A model generated the notes under the pieces. It had not been told where the DNA came from, ran no database searches, and saw only the letters and a list, made by a program, of their open reading frames with translations. A stretch of 64,000 bases of DNA from Aedoeadaptatus acetigenes (GTDB taxonomy: Bacteria; Bacillota; Clostridia; Tissierellales; Peptoniphilaceae). Position numbers and translations under genes: made by a program. The DNA is taken from assembly GCF_025566985.1 (NCBI RefSeq), contig NZ_JAOQJD010000003.1:62001-126000 (forward strand), given 5' to 3'. Shown here in pieces: positions 17,441 through 26,301 of the stretch. The first letter of the stretch is position 1; each line of letters opens with the position of its first letter.

Positions 17441-17448
17441 TCAGAAAT

Positions 17449-17477
17449 ATTGTACCATATTTTTTTAGGCGGAACAA
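17449..17477 (-). promoter_or_regulatory. promoter reading toward purF
   Basis: TTGTTC (17472-17477), 17-base spacer, TACAAT (17449-17454) on the minus strand. It lies almost 300 bases upstream of purF and reads through the mini-ORF and terminator of the leader. Confidence 0.6.
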
Positions 17478-17585
17478 TCGACCGGGAAAAAAACGGGACG
17501 TGTCGGGAAAATCCATCTTGTCAGTTTCGATCAATCGTGAAATAATGAAAACAAAACAAGATTTCGTCAACGAAAAGAGGGATAC

Positions 17586-18416
17586 ATGCTTGGAATAATT
17601 GATGTAGGCGGCGGCATGCGCGACGTGTTCGGCGCCGGCGTATTGGACTACTGTTTGGATCATGGCATTCAATTCGACTACTGCCTCGGCGTCTCCGCCG
17701 GTGCCAGCAATTTAATCGGCTACTTGGCACAGCAGCCGGGCCGCTCCAAAACCTTTTACACGGACTACGCCTTTCGCGACGACTACATGGGCGTGAAGCA
17801 CTACAAGGAAACAGGGGATTTCATTAATCTGGATTACATCTACGGCACCCTTTCCAATCACGACGGGGAATACCCCCTGGATCTGGATCGGGTAAAGGCC
17901 TCTTCCGCGCAATTTGTCATCGTGGCCACCGATGCCTTCACAGGCGAGGCCACCTATTTTACAAAAGACGATTTGGCCCAAGACCGCTACGGCGCTATCG
18001 CCGCCTCGGCCTGCGTGCCGGTGGTCAATCGCCCTTTGGCGTTTCAGGGCGGCCGCTACGTCGACGGCGGCGTCTCCGATCCCATTCCCATCGAGAAGGC
18101 GCAAGCCGACGGCGTGACAAAGACGGTGGTTATTTTGACGCGGCCAAAGGATTACTTCAGGCGCCCGCGGCGGGATCTCTACTTCGTCCTGCGCCTCCGG
18201 AGAGAATATCCCGCCCTGGCCCGGGCCCTTTCCAAGCGGGCCGAAACCTACAACCGTCAGCTGCGCCGCATATTGGCCGACGACAACGCCCTCGTCATCG
18301 CCCCCAAATCCACCCTTCACATGAAGACCTTGAAATTGGATCTGGAGAAAATGAACATCCTCTACGACGAGGGCTATAAAAAAGGTGCGCAAATCGAAAA
18401 ATGGCTTGCCCGCTGA
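17586..18416 (+). CDS. patatin-like phospholipase family protein
   Basis: 276 residues. Patatin features are an N-terminal glycine-rich oxyanion loop (DVGGGMRDVFGAGVLD), the nucleophile elbow GVSAG (Ser37) and the catalytic Asp in DGGVSDPIP (Asp160). This Ser-Asp dyad hydrolyses acyl esters of (phospho)lipids. No signal peptide is seen, so it is cytoplasmic. The family includes RssA/YjjU-like proteins, and the real substrate is unknown. It is transcribed opposite to the pur operon. Half of its terminator stem is at 18447-18458; the other half appears to lie beyond the AT-rich island, near 32670. Confidence 0.92.
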   Translation: MLGIIDVGGGMRDVFGAGVLDYCLDHGIQFDYCLGVSAGASNLIGYLAQQPGRSKTFYTDYAFRDDYMGVKHYKETGDFINLDYIYGTLSNHDGEYPLDLDRVKASSAQFVIVATDAFTGEATYFTKDDLAQDRYGAIAASACVPVVNRPLAFQGGRYVDGGVSDPIPIEKAQADGVTKTVVILTRPKDYFRRPRRDLYFVLRLRREYPALARALSKRAETYNRQLRRILADDNALVIAPKSTLHMKTLKLDLEKMNILYDEGYKKGAQIEKWLAR

Positions 18417-18446
18417 TCCGGCACCGATAACAATTCCATTTCCGAC

Positions 18447-18462
18447 AAAAAAAGACCCGCGA
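18447..18462 (+). terminator. left half of an interrupted terminator
   Basis: A7 then GACCC and GCGA, 31 bases after the patatin stop, cut off by the IS remnant. The complementary half, GAAGGGCC followed by T6, is at 32665-32678 on the other side of the island. Joined, they make a bidirectional terminator with one mismatch. Confidence 0.55.
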
Positions 18463-18467
18463 TAGAG

Positions 18468-18757
18468 TGACCCCATAAAGTTGGACTTAATCGAGCAAGC
18501 GAAATGCTTGCTCGATTTTGTTTTACATAATATTCGTTATATGCAGATTGCATCCGTTCACGGTATTGCTTTGGACTCAAGCCTCCTAACTTTTATTTGA
18601 TTCGATCGTTGTTGTAATAGTGGATAAAGTTTTTAATAGCCCGGACGAGTTCTCTCCGGCTCTGGTAGATGTGACCGTCGTAGATTTCTCTTTTCAGTAC
18701 ACTGAAGAAGTTCTCCATGGGTGCGTTGTCGTAGCAGTTGCCTTTTCTCGACATGGT
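18468..18757 (-). mobile_element. IS3-family remnant (left boundary of the AT-rich island)
   Basis: Closely matches the left end and transposase 3' part of the element at 31328-32659: TGACCCCATAAAGTTGGACTTA terminus, the CGAGCAAGC/GCTTGCTCG hairpin, then the OrfB C-terminus (MSRKGNCYDNAPMENFFSV, FIHYYNNDRIK). An in-frame TAA interrupts DRIK/KLGGLSPKQYRE, and the 5' part is missing past the MSRKG motif, so it is dead. It has the same orientation as the right copy. Confidence 0.85.
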
Positions 18758-18783
18758 TTGAGTGGTCAGTATGGATAAAATTT
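18752..18783. repeat. 32-bp direct repeat, copy 1
   Basis: Starts CATGG and ends TATGGATAAAATTT. It aligns without gaps to 23816-23847 with 27 of 32 bases identical; all five differences are transitions. It lies downstream of the first ABC/two-component cassette. Confidence 0.65.
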
Positions 18784-18843
18784 CATATTTCTCAAAAGCC
18801 TCGTATGTGGGAAAATGTTAATCAATAAACATCTTATAATTCA

Positions 18844-18972
18844 TTATATCATTTTAGAGTTAAGAAAAAACAGCCCATAAAAGAGCTGTTTAAATCCTCT
18901 AATTGAACTAATTATAATACTACTAAGATGACCAGCAAATATAGCTATAAGAAAGAATAATTTACAATTCAT
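18844..18972 (-). CDS. possible 42-residue hydrophobic peptide
   Basis: ATG at 18972 overlaps the stop region of the permease gene. The product starts MNCKLFFLIAIFAGHLSSII and is one predicted membrane helix. The frame runs through the terminator hairpin at 18862-18891, which argues against a real gene. It superficially resembles short hydrophobic toxins. Low confidence. Confidence 0.15.
   Translation of the reverse strand: MNCKLFFLIAIFAGHLSSIIISSIRGFKQLFYGLFFLNSKMI
18862..18891 (-). terminator. terminator of cassette 1
   Basis: AAACAGC and GCTGTTT arms with a 10-base loop, followed by T6 on the minus strand, about 70 bases after the permease stop. Confidence 0.75.
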
Positions 18973-20773
18973 TTATATTGTCAGTTATGGACATCTTATT
19001 AATTCTTTTAATAGGTTTATATGTTGAAATGATTACTGAAGTCAATATAAAACCTATCGAAATTATTACCGGCAAAATTGGAAACTGCCAAACAGCATAG
19101 GAAAAGTGATTTTCTATCAGTTTTGTGAAGATAATTTTATTCAGTAAAACACCAACTATTATCCCTATAAAACAACCAAAGAAACCATAGGTTGCTGATT
19201 CTACTTTAATCATTCTCTTAATTTGAAGCTTATCCATACCAACTGCACGCATCATTCCATATTGTTTTATTTTTGATGATACGCTTATGGATATGCTGTT
19301 GATACTATTTAATAGACTTACAAGACCAATAATCGCTATGAAACCATATACAAAAAACATAAATGCCATATATGTTCCCGTTGTCTTTTGTTCTCTACGA
19401 TCATTTATTGTATTCTTGTTCCCCATAATCTTTTGAACTTCGTTTATACTTTCATTTGAAAAATTCTCATCAGTCTGTAACATGACTAAGTTATATCCAT
19501 TTTCATTTGTTATCTGTTTGAATGTTTCATTTGAAGTTATTATTGTAGTTTTACCTCCAGTTTCACCATCGCTACTAAATGGATCATATTTCAATAGTCC
19601 AGCTATTTCAAAATCTTCTCCTTTAATTTTTATTTTATCTCCAATTTTATTATTGCTATCTCTATCCCAAGTAGATAAAACATAATGGCTATTGCCAAAT
19701 ACATTCGATAAATCACTTTTTCTCTTTAGGGCTTTATCTTTTTTTAGACTTTTTAAATCAAAATCATCATATGAGATAATATCTATTTTTTCTCTACGGT
19801 TAGATTCAGATTCTAAAATTGCATTTACATCAAAAGCGCTTCTTCTACCATATACATTTTTTACTCCATATACTTCTTTTAATTTATTCAACAAATTTGG
19901 ATCAATATTATTTGAAATATCCTTACTTGTAATCTCTATATCTGCTCTGGCAGAAGATTGTGGCATTATATAATTTACAAATTGTCCGAAAACTATAAAT
20001 GTTAGAAACAAGATAATACTTAATGCAAAGGAAGCTGACATTAGAAATAAATTCTTTTTATTTTCTATAGCATGATTTATTCCTAGTGATTTTTCAATAT
20101 GAAAGAGTCTATTATTTACTAATTGTTTATTTCCTATATTAGATTCTGTATTTCCAGAAAGAGCCGCAATTGGAGAAATCTTAGAGGCTTCTTTCGCAGG
20201 TTTTTGTGCGGCAATTAAAACACTTGCAAGTCCTACCAGAACACCTGCTAGAATACCAGTTACACTTATTGTAAAAATAGGTATGTTAGAAAATTCTTCC
20301 CCAACTATATATCTTAGTCCACCACAAAGAATCCAAGTTGAAACAACACCTATTAACGTACCAATAGGAATAGCTGTTTTGCACCAATTTAGTGACTCTA
20401 ACCTTACAAACTTTTTAATCTGACCTTTGCTCATCCCAAGAGAGCGCATCATACCAAAAAACTTAGTTCTTTGAGCAACACTATTATTAATACTTCCAGA
20501 AATCATTAAAGCACCAGCTACAAGTATCAAAATAAATAATAACATAGCTACAGGAATTAAAGTTTGCCCCAAGTAACTTTTTAATACATCATTGAAACTA
20601 AAACCAGTATGCTTTAACTTCAATCTATCAATTTCCATTCGTAAGCCAATTTCAGCCATACTAAAAATTGCTGTTACCAAAAATACTGAAATAGCTATGC
20701 ACATTATAGTTAAATGATTCTGTTTTTTACGAATTTTAGCTGATATTGGAATTAAACTAAGATAACTTTTCAT
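18962..20773 (-). CDS. ABC transporter permease, FtsX/MacB type (cassette 1)
   Basis: 603 residues from the ATG at 20773 (GGAAGTG ribosome site), overlapping the ATPase stop by 17 bases. An N-terminal membrane helix leads into an FtsX block (ALMISGSINNSVAQRTKFFGMMRSLGMSKGQIKKF) and a central extracellular domain of about 190 residues. A second FtsX block follows near the C-terminus (SLLNSINSISISVSSKIKQYGMMRAVGMDKLQIKRM). Related permeases usually carry a large domain after the first helix as well; here only about 25 residues remain, so this copy is shorter. Such transporters, paired with a two-component system, commonly sense or remove peptide antibiotics. Strongly AT-rich. Confidence 0.88.
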   Translation of the reverse strand: MKSYLSLIPISAKIRKKQNHLTIMCIAISVFLVTAIFSMAEIGLRMEIDRLKLKHTGFSFNDVLKSYLGQTLIPVAMLLFILILVAGALMISGSINNSVAQRTKFFGMMRSLGMSKGQIKKFVRLESLNWCKTAIPIGTLIGVVSTWILCGGLRYIVGEEFSNIPIFTISVTGILAGVLVGLASVLIAAQKPAKEASKISPIAALSGNTESNIGNKQLVNNRLFHIEKSLGINHAIENKKNLFLMSASFALSIILFLTFIVFGQFVNYIMPQSSARADIEITSKDISNNIDPNLLNKLKEVYGVKNVYGRRSAFDVNAILESESNRREKIDIISYDDFDLKSLKKDKALKRKSDLSNVFGNSHYVLSTWDRDSNNKIGDKIKIKGEDFEIAGLLKYDPFSSDGETGGKTTIITSNETFKQITNENGYNLVMLQTDENFSNESINEVQKIMGNKNTINDRREQKTTGTYMAFMFFVYGFIAIIGLVSLLNSINSISISVSSKIKQYGMMRAVGMDKLQIKRMIKVESATYGFFGCFIGIIVGVLLNKIIFTKLIENHFSYAVWQFPILPVIISIGFILTSVIISTYKPIKRINKMSITDNINEL

Positions 20774-21452
20774 TTGTAGCACTTCCCTGATCAACTAGTA
20801 TTCCATCTGAAACTCTTAAAACTCTATCTGCTGCTTGAGCTATCGAACGGCTATGTGTAATCATAATTATAGTTTGTTCATATTTCTGTGAAGATTCTTT
20901 TAGTAAACTAATAACCTCTGAACTATTTTTAGAATCTAGGTTTCCCGTTGGTTCATCCGCTAGAATTAGAGAAGGTCTTGTTATAAGTGCTCTACCTATA
21001 GCAACCCTCTGTTGCTGACCACCAGAAAGTTCACTTGGCAAGTGATTCTTTCTCTCTTGTAGTCCTAATATATTTAATAGTTCTTCAAGATACTTTCTAT
21101 CTGGTTTCTTGTAATCCAATAAAACTGGAAAGATTATGTTTTGTTCCACAGTTAACTCTGGAATCAAATTAAATCCCTGAAAAACAAAACCTATATTTCT
21201 GCGGCGAAATACTGTAAGCTCGCTATCTTTCATTGAAAACAAATCTTTATTATTAATAATAACCTTACCTTCAGTAGGAGTATCTAGCGCACCTATTATA
21301 TTCAGTAAGGTACTTTTCCCAGAACCTGACTCTCCTACTATAGCTATATATTCTCCTTTATCTACAGAAAATTTAATATCTTTTAAAGCATGCACTGCAT
21401 TGTTGCCTTTTCCATATATTTTAGAAACAGATTTAACTTCTAATAAACTCAT
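20757..21452 (-). CDS. ABC transporter ATP-binding protein (cassette 1)
   Basis: 231 residues from the ATG at 21452 (GAGGTG upstream). Walker A GESGSGKST (40-48), Q-loop FVFQGFNLIPELTV, signature LSGGQQQRVAIGRAL, Walker B LILADEPTGNLD and H-loop ITHS are all present. It is a MacB/LolD/BceA-type ATPase of the kind that partners FtsX-fold permeases, and it overlaps its permease gene by 17 bases. It follows the histidine kinase by about 70 bases. Confidence 0.95.
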   Translation of the reverse strand: MSLLEVKSVSKIYGKGNNAVHALKDIKFSVDKGEYIAIVGESGSGKSTLLNIIGALDTPTEGKVIINNKDLFSMKDSELTVFRRRNIGFVFQGFNLIPELTVEQNIIFPVLLDYKKPDRKYLEELLNILGLQERKNHLPSELSGGQQQRVAIGRALITRPSLILADEPTGNLDSKNSSEVISLLKESSQKYEQTIIMITHSRSIAQAADRVLRVSDGILVDQGSATNEKLS

Positions 21453-21521
21453 AAAACACCTCGATCTTATTCTATTTATTAAAGAATAACACTCCATTCC
21501 TACAATTAAATTACTAAAATC

Positions 21522-22562
21522 CTACAATTTTGTAGGATTTCTAAAAGTTAATATAAAATTAGTCCCATAACCTAATTCACTAGAAACTTCAATTGTGCCT
21601 CCATGTCCTTCGATGATAGACTTTGCTAAGGGTAGTCCTAAGCCTGTCCCTTGCGAATCTGTTAAATGTCTACTTCTATAGAAACGCTTGAAAATATGAT
21701 AAAGATCATCCTCATGTATACCAAAGCCATTATCAGTAATTTTTATCTGTAAAATCGACGAGAATTGCTCCCATTCAATTTTAATTACATCACCGCTTTT
21801 AGTATGGTCAAAAGCGTTTTTGACAATATTATTTATTGCTTCCAATAGCCAATCTCTATCACAAGTAAGATTTATTTTTTCATCTCCAGAAACTTGTAGA
21901 TGTTTTTTTTCACTTTTCGCACGGTATGTAAAGTGGAGTTCTACATCTTTAATCATTGCATACACATTTTCATTCAATTTTTCAAGAACAATCACACCTG
22001 CATCAAACTTAGCTAACTTCAAAAGGTTTTGTATTAATGTATTCATTCGATTAAGCTCATGGTCTGACGCTTCACATAAATCTTTAATTGGATAATCTTT
22101 ATCAACCTCATTAAAAATAAGTTCATTATATATGTTTAAAGCTGCTAATGGTGTCTTTAGTTGATGAGATATATCAGATATAATATCTCTTAGAAATTTC
22201 TTCTCTTTCGTTTCATTCTTGGCTCGGGCATTTAATATTGAAGCCATCTGATTTATGGAATTAAATAACCTGTAAATTGTCCCTTCTTTGTCAGAATCAA
22301 TCTGAACATTATGATTGCCTTCAAGATACATATTGATTTGTGCTTCTGCATTTTCTATAATTTCTTCTTGGCGTTTTAAATAAAGATAAAATATACCAGG
22401 TGTCAAAAAAATAAAAATAAGACTTATAAAAATTGAAGGAGTAGAAATAGTTTTGAACTCTTTCCAAGTAAATATTTGAATTAATAAGGCGAATAAGACA
22501 TTAACTGTAAAGATATGTTTGAAATATCTTTTATTGTTTTCATCTGAAAATACTGACATCAT
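21522..22562 (-). CDS. sensor histidine kinase (cassette 1)
   Basis: 346 residues with two N-terminal membrane helices (about 17-32 and 43-62) and almost no extracellular loop, then a HAMP-like linker. The phosphoacceptor box is DISHQLKTPLAAL (His133). N box INNIVKNAFDH, G1 ITDNGFGIHEDD and G2 GTGLGLPLAK are intact. The tiny outer loop is typical of intramembrane-sensing kinases that receive their signal from a partner transporter. It starts 8 bases after the regulator stop; the start could also be the second ATG, three bases later. Confidence 0.93.
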   Translation of the reverse strand: MMSVFSDENNKRYFKHIFTVNVLFALLIQIFTWKEFKTISTPSIFISLIFIFLTPGIFYLYLKRQEEIIENAEAQINMYLEGNHNVQIDSDKEGTIYRLFNSINQMASILNARAKNETKEKKFLRDIISDISHQLKTPLAALNIYNELIFNEVDKDYPIKDLCEASDHELNRMNTLIQNLLKLAKFDAGVIVLEKLNENVYAMIKDVELHFTYRAKSEKKHLQVSGDEKINLTCDRDWLLEAINNIVKNAFDHTKSGDVIKIEWEQFSSILQIKITDNGFGIHEDDLYHIFKRFYRSRHLTDSQGTGLGLPLAKSIIEGHGGTIEVSSELGYGTNFILTFRNPTKL

Positions 22563-22570
22563 TGTTTACC

Positions 22571-23251
22571 TCAACAAGAAACGTTCCACTTATATCCCAG
22601 ACCTCTAATAGTTTGTATCATTTTGGGATGGCTAGGATTGTCTTCAATTTTCACTCTAAGTCTGCGAATATATACAGTTACGGAATTATTGTCTATATAA
22701 TTATCATTAATATCCCATAATTTCTCTAAAATTTGATCTTTAGATAGGACAATATCAGGATTTTTCATGAATAAACAAAGCAGTTTATATTCACCACTCG
22801 TTAGATCTAAAGCGTGACCATTTTTATAAGCAACACTTTCTGATAAATGAATTTTTATACCATTTGATTCGATATTTTGGTTATTATATTTTTCTGTTCT
22901 CCTAAGAAGTGCATTTATTCTTGAGATTAAAATACTTAATCTAAATGGCTTAGTTATATAGTCATCTCCACCAATATCCAGACCCATAATTACACTTGTT
23001 TCTTCGTCAGAGGCTGTTAGAAAAATAATAGGTACATCAGAGTTTTCTCTGACTTTTCTGCAAAATTCAAACCCTGATCCATCAGGAAGATATACATCTA
23101 AAATTAATAATTCATATTTGTTTTTTGACCATAAATCTAAAGCTTCGCTTATAGTTCTAGCTATATCAGCGTCAAACCCTTGCTTTTCAAAAGAAAATGA
23201 CAACCCATAAATAAGGCTCTTGTCATCTTCTAATAGTAATATCTTGTTCAT
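22571..23251 (-). CDS. OmpR-family response regulator (cassette 1)
   Basis: 226 residues from the ATG at 23251 (AGGAGA upstream). The receiver domain has LLLEDDKSLIYGL and phosphoacceptor Asp52 (LILDVYLPDGSG), with the conserved K in YITKPF. A winged-helix DNA-binding domain follows (LTSGEYKLLCLFMKNPDIVLSKDQILEKLWD, SVTVYIRRLRVKIEDNP). It is first gene of the RR-HK-ATPase-permease operon and probably activates that operon in response to cell-envelope stress (inference). Confidence 0.93.
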   Translation of the reverse strand: MNKILLLEDDKSLIYGLSFSFEKQGFDADIARTISEALDLWSKNKYELLILDVYLPDGSGFEFCRKVRENSDVPIIFLTASDEETSVIMGLDIGGDDYITKPFRLSILISRINALLRRTEKYNNQNIESNGIKIHLSESVAYKNGHALDLTSGEYKLLCLFMKNPDIVLSKDQILEKLWDINDNYIDNNSVTVYIRRLRVKIEDNPSHPKMIQTIRGLGYKWNVSC

Positions 23252-23348
23252 ATAAAATCTCCTAAAAATCATTAAATCTATGTTAGATTATACATTATAA
23301 GTACAAAAATACACTCTATTTTATAATATCACCATTTTCAGTATAAGT

Positions 23349-23372
23349 AAAAACAGACCCATTACGGATCTG
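23349..23372 (-). terminator. terminator after the recombinase remnant
   Basis: CAGATCC and GGGTCTG arms with a 5-base loop, then T5 on the minus strand, directly after the remnant's stop. A near-identical half of this hairpin precedes cassette 2 at 31304-31322. Confidence 0.7.
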
Positions 23373-23780
23373 CTATTTGTCGATATCAATTTCAATTTCA
23401 GACTTGAATATTACTTTAAGCATTTCATCATAAACCACTATCTTATCCACTAGTTTCCTTACCAATTCTTCATCATAGCTTTCTATTTCTAATTCTTGAT
23501 TGTCTAAAAACTCTTCTAATTCCATTAGTCTGCTTTGTTCATTCTTCTCTTCCGCCATTTCAAGGAGTATCTTTTCTTTTTCATTTCTTAACTCTTCTAC
23601 TCTGTCTGCAAGGTCTGTGTAGTCTTTCTTGGCATTAGCTACTATTAAAAGCTCTTCTTGAACCGCCAGCATTTCTTTGTCTATTTCTTCTATCTGCCTA
23701 CCTCCGTCACCTGTGATGGCATTTTTAATGTTCTGTCTTATTATTTCTTTTAATTCTATCTTTTTTATTCCTATTATACT
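23373..23780 (-). pseudogene. C-terminal remnant of a large serine recombinase
   Basis: About 136 codons without a catalytic domain. The readable tail (ELKEIIRQNIKNAITGD, then a coiled-coil stretch rich in Glu and Lys, then MELEEFLDNQELEIESYDEELVRKL and IFKSEIEIDI) matches the C-terminus of site-specific serine recombinases of transposon and ICE origin. An in-frame stop at 23781-23783 and unrelated sequence precede it. It lies between the two transporter cassettes and marks the island as mobile DNA. Confidence 0.8.
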
Positions 23781-23815
23781 TTATTATTTAGTCTCAAGAA
23801 GTACCAATCTTTTCG

Positions 23816-23847
23816 CATGGCTTGAGTAATCGATATGGATAAAATTT
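23816..23847. repeat. 32-bp direct repeat, copy 2
   Basis: CATGG to ATAAAATTT; gap-free match to 18752-18783 (27/32). It lies 36 bases downstream of the last gene of cassette 2 and next to the recombinase remnant. Confidence 0.65.
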
Positions 23848-23882
23848 GGTATTAGGCTAAAACTAATTTCAAAATTTTAACT

Positions 23883-24629
23883 CTATTTCAAATCTACTTT
23901 CTTAAAAGCATGACTCGCCAGCATAGTAAAAAATATGAAGATTATCAAAGCACTAATAATAATCATAATATGATTATTAGCACTTAAATTCTCATAAAGA
24001 ACATATCTAATTTCTATTAGTGGAATAAAGTTTAATATCTTCACTTTATCAAATAAGCCTTCTGGTTTTCCATAAGCCATTAATAAGGAAAATGCTAAAA
24101 TATATGTTGCTGACAAACTTAATGTCTTTCCTATATCCCTACACAAAAAAGAAATAAATATACACACAGAGAACATGGCGCTATTTAACAGAATGGAGTA
24201 GAGAATTATCTTTATTATGTGAGCTATCCCTCCTGTCATACTAATGGGAAATCCAAGTTTTGGAATCATTCGTATACATCCTGCTAAAGGAAAAGTTATG
24301 ATGAGTAAATTATAAATGATTAGGCAACTTATGATTTTAGAGATAAATATATCTTTTCGAATGTTTCCAAAATAGATATCGTTATTTATAGTTCTATTTT
24401 TAAATTCTATTCCCAATAATGTTGATGTTATAAGTGTTGCTAAAATCACTATTATTGTGGAGTCAAATACCATAGCATCAAATATTCCTATGGCATCTTT
24501 ACTACTTTTTAAGTCTAAAATATAGCTCTCCGCACCAAAAACCCCCATTAGTATAATGGATAAAAAGGAGATGAGTATAATTTTATTATGTTTTATTTGA
24601 TATAGGTCTTTTTTAATCAAGTTTTTCAT
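23883..24629 (-). CDS. ABC-2 type permease (cassette 2, second subunit)
   Basis: 248 residues with six predicted membrane helices (for example IILISFLSIILMGVFGAES, STIIVILATLITSTLLGIEF, IIISALIIFIFFTMLASHAF). The motif around FKNRTINNDIYFGNIRKDIFISKI is the usual cytoplasmic loop of BcrB/lantibiotic-immunity permeases. It lies 10 bases after the other permease gene; together with the ATPase they form an ATPase-permease-permease set like SpaFEG or bacitracin exporters. The substrate is inferred, not shown. Confidence 0.88.
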   Translation of the reverse strand: MKNLIKKDLYQIKHNKIILISFLSIILMGVFGAESYILDLKSSKDAIGIFDAMVFDSTIIVILATLITSTLLGIEFKNRTINNDIYFGNIRKDIFISKIISCLIIYNLLIITFPLAGCIRMIPKLGFPISMTGGIAHIIKIILYSILLNSAMFSVCIFISFLCRDIGKTLSLSATYILAFSLLMAYGKPEGLFDKVKILNFIPLIEIRYVLYENLSANNHIMIIISALIIFIFFTMLASHAFKKVDLK

Positions 24630-24638
24630 CTTATCCTC

Positions 24639-25337
24639 CTATTTCAAATCACATTCTTCAAAATATCTTTCTATCAAGATATTAAATATTAATAAATAAC
24701 TTATAGCAACCAATAAGGCTTCAATATTTCCTGTTGTATTTTCTATTAGGAGCCTTGCTTGTCCTAGTGGGAGTATATGCGCAAAACTTAAAGCCTTTTG
24801 TGAATTTAACAAAAATATTGTTAAAAAATACAAGGCAGTTGAAGCTACTAGTATCGTGCCTGGTTTTTTTAATAAAATTGCTAAGAACATGATTACACTT
24901 ATAGAAGCACTATTTAATAAAATACTCATTAATATAATAGTTATCCCTTGTGATAAAGAGTACATTTGACCCCAGCCCTTTATTGATGTATAGATAATAG
25001 TTACAATAAGCGGTTGTAATATTAAAATCAAATTAGAGAAAAATATAGAGATAACACTCTGGGCAAATACTACATCTTTTCTCTTATGGCCTGACACAAT
25101 ATATTTATTAATTTGTCTTTCAGAAAAATTATCACCAATATATAAAGAAATAAACACATTCACAACTATAAAAACTAGAGATGTATTGTAGAGAGTTTGA
25201 TATAAAGCTTCTGCCCCATCCTTAATATCGCTATCTAGTAGTAAAACAGAGCTTATAATTAAGGATACAATCAAAATAAATAGGTTTTTTTTATCTTTTC
25301 TTATTTGATAAAATTCTGATTTTAGTATATCCTTCAT
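24639..25337 (-). CDS. ABC-2 type permease (cassette 2, first subunit)
   Basis: 232 residues with six membrane helices and the loop FSERQINKYIVSGHKRKDVVFAQ, equivalent to that in the second permease. Start overlaps the ATPase stop by 4 bases. Sequence similarity to the 23883-24629 product is weak, so the pair would form a heterodimeric export channel. Confidence 0.88.
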   Translation of the reverse strand: MKDILKSEFYQIRKDKKNLFILIVSLIISSVLLLDSDIKDGAEALYQTLYNTSLVFIVVNVFISLYIGDNFSERQINKYIVSGHKRKDVVFAQSVISIFFSNLILILQPLIVTIIYTSIKGWGQMYSLSQGITIILMSILLNSASISVIMFLAILLKKPGTILVASTALYFLTIFLLNSQKALSFAHILPLGQARLLIENTTGNIEALLVAISYLLIFNILIERYFEECDLK

Positions 25338-26251
25338 AACTGTGGCCTCATCTTTGCAAATACATAGTTTTCTAGTGATTCTTTTTCGCTACGCATTTCT
25401 CTTATGTTGATTTGATTTTCAGTAAGCAAGATAGATAAATCATCAATATTCTCATTGAAGTTTTCTATTAATATACGTTCTCCCTCTATATCTATTCCTA
25501 CATCAGGAAATTTATCTTTTAATATGCTGATTGTCCTACTGTTATCACTAGTAACTATATAAATATAATCTTTTCTTTTATTTAAAAGTTCGTCTTTAGA
25601 TATTTCTTCTATGATGTTTCCTTCATCTATTAAAATGAAATCTGTCGCAGTATTCTCAAGCTCTCCTAAAATATGGCTTGAAATTAAGAAAGTCTTACCT
25701 TTATTTTTATTTAGGTTATCTATAAGGATTCTAATTTCTTTTATTCCCTCAGGGTCTAGACCGTTTATCGGCTCATCCCAAATAAGAAAGTCAGGATTTC
25801 CTATAAGGGACATGGCTATTCCAAGTCTTTGCTTCATTCCCAAAGAGAAGTTACGTGCTTTTTTATTTCCAACACCGCTAAGTCCAACAAGGTCTAAAAG
25901 TTCACCTATCTCACGTTCATCTTCTTTTCCTAACTGAATTTGTTGAGCCTTTAAATTCTCTTTAGCACTCATAAAAGGATATAAGGAAGGGCCTTCAACT
26001 AATGCTCCTATCTTTCTTCTAGCTTCTTGTAGTTCTTTTTCTCTTGAGTTTCCAAAAAGTGATAATTCTCCACTAGTTAGAAAAGCTAGTCCTGTAATAA
26101 TTCTTATAAATGTGGTCTTACCTGCACCATTTTTACCAATAAAACCATAAACTTTACCTTTTTCTAGTTTTAAATTAATATTATTAAGTGCAGTATTGTG
26201 TTTATATTTTTTTGTTAAGTTCTTTGTTTCTAAAATTACTTTTTCTGTCAT
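25334..26251 (-). CDS. ABC transporter ATP-binding protein, BcrA/lantibiotic-immunity type
   Basis: 305 residues from the ATG at 26251; a GTG four codons earlier sits directly on the GGAGGG and is less likely. Walker A GKNGAGKTT, the loop GALVEGPSLYPFMSAKENL, signature FSLGMKQRLGIAMSL and Walker B FLIWDEPINGLDPEG are present. The C-terminal extension of about 90 residues is typical of BcrA-like exporters. It would energise the two ABC-2 permeases downstream, for peptide antibiotic efflux or immunity (inference). Confidence 0.92.
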   Translation of the reverse strand: MTEKVILETKNLTKKYKHNTALNNINLKLEKGKVYGFIGKNGAGKTTFIRIITGLAFLTSGELSLFGNSREKELQEARRKIGALVEGPSLYPFMSAKENLKAQQIQLGKEDEREIGELLDLVGLSGVGNKKARNFSLGMKQRLGIAMSLIGNPDFLIWDEPINGLDPEGIKEIRILIDNLNKNKGKTFLISSHILGELENTATDFILIDEGNIIEEISKDELLNKRKDYIYIVTSDNSRTISILKDKFPDVGIDIEGERILIENFNENIDDLSILLTENQINIREMRSEKESLENYVFAKMRPQL

Positions 26252-26301
26252 TTCCTTTGTCACCCTCCATCATTAAAATATAGCCTAGAATCCTAATTTA
26301 A

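Noticed and set aside
17164..17442. Purine (G-box) or PRPP riboswitch upstream of purF
   Set aside because: The conserved loop sequences of these classes were not found on the minus strand; only generic hairpins and a terminator are seen.
17712..18476. Minus-strand frame of 254 codons
   Set aside because: Antisense shadow of the patatin gene, whose catalytic motifs are clear; it also runs into the IS remnant.
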